Source of the DNA: Pseudomonadota bacterium
GTDB taxonomy: Bacteria > Pseudomonadota > Alphaproteobacteria > Rhizobiales > Rhizobiaceae
Reading direction: 5' to 3'
DNA: 64,000 nt
Assembly (NCBI GenBank): GCA_023390055.1
Contig: JAEWDP010000166.1
Coordinates: 18,942-82,941 of the forward strand
Shown here: piece by piece, positions 61,854 to 64,000 of the stretch
How positions within the stretch are numbered: the first letter of the stretch is position 1
How the letters are laid out: every line of letters starts with the position of its first letter
Translations under genes and position numbers: made by a program
Notes under the pieces: model-generated
The model's database searches: none
The model's input: only the letters and a program-made list of their open reading frames with translations
Told to the model about the DNA's origin: nothing

Positions 61854-62708
61854 TCAGAAGCGCTGCACAAGCTGTGCCTTCATCATGCGCAACTGCCGGC
61901 GCCACTGCGGTGGCTGGATCGAATTCTCGAAAATAGACACAGGCCGCTTCAACGCCCGTTTCAGGACGGGTTCGGCGAGTGCGACGGGCAGAAATGCTGC
62001 AAAAACGGATCGTGATACCGGACCCGCACGTCTTGCCTTGCCAAGATGTTCCAACCCTAGCCCTGCGAAGGCCTCGATCGCTGCGGCAATGCGAGCCTCG
62101 TCTTTTCCATCCAGGAACGTCTCGCGGTCAAGGCCCGTGGCGGCAAGGATGTCGAGCGGAATCAGAAGCTGTCCGCGGCTACGATGGAGCGGCATGAGCA
62201 TAACAAGTCCGGCAATGGCCTGGGCAACGCCTGCATGACCGGCTGTTGCAGCAGAGCTGGCCGCATCACCTGGGGACAAGATCAGGCTTGCAAGCTGAAT
62301 GAGGGCCGCGGCCGTCTCTCCGGCATATCCTTCCAGCGCATTGCGGCTGGCAGGCGGATCGTCATAAAGATCGCCCGTGCGTGCATCGATCATCGCAAGA
62401 AAAGTCTCGCGAGGCAGACGATGGGTCTCGATGGCAGCCAGCAGGCCCGCCGCAACGGGATTGCCGCCAGCATCGCCATGGGCATTGCCTTCCAGAAGGT
62501 CGCGCCACCACTGGAGCCGCATTTCACCTGGCAGTACTTCACGCGTCACGTCACGCACCCGGGCAATTTCCGCATTGAACGCGTAAAGCGCCGCCAAGGA
62601 ATGACGATGATCATCTGGCGACAACAGGCAGGCGAGGTACCGATCACGGTCCAGCTCGCGCAACATTGAAAGCACAGTATCCGAATTGGATGTCACAGAT
62701 CGTCTCAC
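61854..62708 (-). CDS. Phytoene/squalene synthase-like protein (NDUFAF6-type)
   Basis: A 284-residue all-helical protein of the squalene/phytoene synthase fold. It has the NDUFAF6-like start DRDRYLACLLSP and ALYAFNAEIARVRD, then LQWWRDLLEG and GDLYDDPP. The Asp-rich prenyl-diphosphate motifs are not clearly kept, so it is more likely a complex I assembly factor relative than a terpenoid enzyme. Its ATG overlaps the Mth938-like gene by 4 nt. Confidence 0.82.
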   Translation of the reverse strand: MRRSVTSNSDTVLSMLRELDRDRYLACLLSPDDHRHSLAALYAFNAEIARVRDVTREVLPGEMRLQWWRDLLEGNAHGDAGGNPVAAGLLAAIETHRLPRETFLAMIDARTGDLYDDPPASRNALEGYAGETAAALIQLASLILSPGDAASSAATAGHAGVAQAIAGLVMLMPLHRSRGQLLIPLDILAATGLDRETFLDGKDEARIAAAIEAFAGLGLEHLGKARRAGPVSRSVFAAFLPVALAEPVLKRALKRPVSIFENSIQPPQWRRQLRMMKAQLVQRF

Positions 62709-63091
62709 ACGGCAATCAACGCCGCCGCGACGGCACGTGATTCGGAAAGCATGATATTGTAGGTTCGCACTGCAGCTCCCGTACTCATCGGATCGCAGGC
62801 GATACCATGTGCCTTGAGCGACGATTTCAGTGACGGCGGCAAGGGGCGCATTTCACTTCCTGTTCCTATGAGCAGGACTTCGATCTCGTCCGCGTCATCG
62901 ATGACTTTCGACAGCGCTTCGAGTGAAAGCTCGTCACCTTCGCTAAAAGCCCAGCCATGAACCCCTGATGGCAGGCACAGGAGTGAACCGCGATGAGACA
63001 TGTCCGCGAAACGAAACCCACCATTGCCATATGCATCGATGGGTGCACGCCCCGGAAAGTGGGCATCGCGAATTTCGATTCCTCTTGGCAC
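62705..63091 (-). CDS. Mth938-like domain protein (NDUFAF3-type), GTG start
   Basis: A 128-residue protein of the Mth938/DUF498 family: IEIRDAHFPGRAPIDAYG, GGFRFADMSHRGS, and LIGTGSEMRPLP. Human NDUFAF3 is the mitochondrial member, a complex I assembly factor. The start is GTG 63091, with a strong GGAGG seven bases upstream. It overlaps the next gene by 4 nt. In many alphaproteobacteria it is next to secDF and yajC; here secDF is missing. Confidence 0.9.
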   Translation of the reverse strand: MPRGIEIRDAHFPGRAPIDAYGNGGFRFADMSHRGSLLCLPSGVHGWAFSEGDELSLEALSKVIDDADEIEVLLIGTGSEMRPLPPSLKSSLKAHGIACDPMSTGAAVRTYNIMLSESRAVAAALIAV

Positions 63092-63131
63092 GGTCGTGCC
63101 TCCATTGAATTTCCCGCCGACAGGGCGGAAA

Positions 63132-63153
63132 GGCGCGCCTTAAGCGGCGCGCC
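63132..63153 (-). terminator. Terminator-like palindrome after yajC
   Basis: GGCGCGCC (63132-63139) and its second copy (63146-63153) form a perfect 8-bp stem with a 6-nt loop, followed on the minus strand by TTTCC. It separates yajC from the Mth938-like gene. Confidence 0.65.
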
Positions 63154-63162
63154 ACATGCGGA

Positions 63163-63513
63163 TCAGGAAGCCTTCGCTTCCGTCTTGACGGGCTCACCCT
63201 TTACGCGAACTTCCGCCACGTAAGCGCGCAACGCCCGGATTTTCACGCCTTCGGCAATCTCGACTTCGACTTCGCTGTCATCGAGGACCTTGGTAACCTT
63301 GCCGGCAATACCGCCTCCAAGGACGACATTGTCTCCACGGCGTATGTTTGACAGCATTTCCTGGCGCTTCTTCACCTGGGCACGCTGCGGCCGAATGAGA
63401 AAGAAATACCAGACCACCATCAGTGGTGCGAAAAGGAACAGCATTTCTAGGCCGGACCCGAACGCGGATCCCCCGCCGGTGCCGGTTTGTGCAAATGCTT
63501 CAGTGATGAACAT
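63163..63513 (-). CDS. yajC: Preprotein translocase subunit YajC
   Basis: A 116-residue bitopic protein with one membrane segment (MLFLFAPLMVVWYFFLI), the signature RPQRAQVKKRQEML and the conserved GDNVVLGGGIAGKV. It joins the SecDF-YidC accessory complex of the Sec translocon. Start ATG 63513 follows GAGGAG; the frame open to 63645 adds no family sequence. Confidence 0.95.
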   Translation of the reverse strand: MFITEAFAQTGTGGGSAFGSGLEMLFLFAPLMVVWYFFLIRPQRAQVKKRQEMLSNIRRGDNVVLGGGIAGKVTKVLDDSEVEVEIAEGVKIRALRAYVAEVRVKGEPVKTEAKAS

Positions 63514-63708
63514 CAAGAACTCCTCGATTGGCAGGAGCCCCTGAGCCCCTTTTTGCAAGTGGCCGGAATATAATTGTGAAACGGTCGAATGCAACAGAAA
63601 GAGGCAAGTTGGCGTACCGAATTCACCGGTCTCAACCTTTTGCACTCAAAACGCGCGTGATAACCGGCTTTACCTGCCTGAATTCGGCGACAAGACAAGG
63701 AGGCAATC

Positions 63709-64000
63709 GTGAACAACGCCCTCAACAAACAACTGCTTGATGAAGTTTCGCGCCTGGCTGATGCACTGGAGCGGCTTGCTGGACCTCCGCCGGCGATCAA
63801 CGACTGGTCGGCAGCCGACTGTTTCGTCTGGGTTCCGGCCAACCTCAGGCTGCAGCCGGTACCGCGGCCGAACAGGGTCGCATTGTCACTGATCCGCGGC
63901 GTCGACCATGTCCGAGACATCCTTCACGAAAATACCTTGCGTTTTGCCGAAGGCTACCCTGCCAACAACGTCCTGCTGTGGGGCGCGCGCGGCATGGGGA
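63709..64000 (+). CDS. DUF815 AAA+ ATPase, 3' end outside window
   Basis: The first 97 codons of a protein with the DUF815 N-terminus: LDEVSRLADALERLAGPPP, then SAADCFVWVPANLRLQPVPRP and NNVLLWGARGMG, the start of the Walker A loop. GTG 63709 is preceded by AAGGAGG. It is divergent from yajC, the usual order in rhizobia. Family function is unknown. Confidence 0.88.
   Translation, partial: MNNALNKQLLDEVSRLADALERLAGPPPAINDWSAADCFVWVPANLRLQPVPRPNRVALSLIRGVDHVRDILHENTLRFAEGYPANNVLLWGARGMG

Noticed and set aside
61854..62708. Carotenoid biosynthesis gene
   Set aside because: No crtI, crtE or other carotenoid gene nearby and the Asp-rich motifs are unclear; the NDUFAF6-type reading fits better.

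Overview
The window looks like an ordinary chromosomal segment of a Rhizobiales alphaproteobacterium, probably Rhizobiaceae-like. The evidence is gene content and order: dusB-ntrB-ntrC-ntrY-ntrX-trkA-dat-hfq-hflX in one run, a fused ispDF, an alphaproteobacterial E1-beta subunit carrying its own lipoyl domain, the rpsB-tsf-pyrH-frr-uppS-cdsA-rseP-bamA-lpxD-fabZ-lpxA-lpxI-lpxB chain, a LexA gene behind a GAAC-N7-GAAC box, and tandem DUF1127 genes. I see no insertion sequence, prophage, CRISPR array, integrase or rRNA operon; the only RNA genes found are one tRNA-Leu and one candidate small RNA.

Layout. 1-5.5 kb: a MocR-type regulator (cut by the left edge) divergent from an EamA exporter, then a long UvrB. 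5.6-10.5 kb: a sulfite-assimilation cluster on the minus strand (cysG, DUF2849, cysI, DUF934, then ferredoxin-NADP reductase). 10.8-13 kb: a TTG-start deaminase, MazG and a YdeI-like protein. 13-24.5 kb, minus strand: dusB-ntrB-ntrC-ntrY-ntrX (nitrogen sensing), trkA, a D-amino-acid transaminase, hfq and hflX. 24.7-37.6 kb: ispDF-pncC on plus, then on minus lipA, lpdA, an SGNH hydrolase, pdhC-pdhB-pdhA, ftsB, eno, kdsA and a VOC protein. 38.7-41.2 kb: lexA and gltA on plus. 41.2-54.3 kb, minus strand: lipid A and outer-membrane biogenesis joined to the translation genes frr, pyrH, tsf and rpsB. 54.8-58.5 kb: icd, a GST and trigger factor. 58.6-59.9 kb: tRNA-Leu, a candidate sRNA and two DUF1127 micro-genes. 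59.9-64 kb: trmFO, a membrane protein, a phytoene-synthase-like and an Mth938-like protein (relatives of two mitochondrial complex I assembly factors), yajC, and a DUF815 ATPase cut by the right edge.

The genes form working units: siroheme synthesis feeds sulfite reductase; NtrB/C and NtrY/X read nitrogen status; LipA and Lpd support pyruvate dehydrogenase; LpxA/D/I/B with FabZ, KdsA and BamA build the outer membrane; GltA, Icd and Eno are central metabolism.

Most of the window is well-known housekeeping. The parts most worth follow-up are the candidate small RNA with two anti-Shine-Dalgarno loops next to the DUF1127 pair, the two uncharacterised DUFs locked into the sulfite reductase operon, a structured rpsB leader, an exact three-copy 16-bp tandem repeat upstream of icd, and the absence of secDF from its expected place beside yajC.
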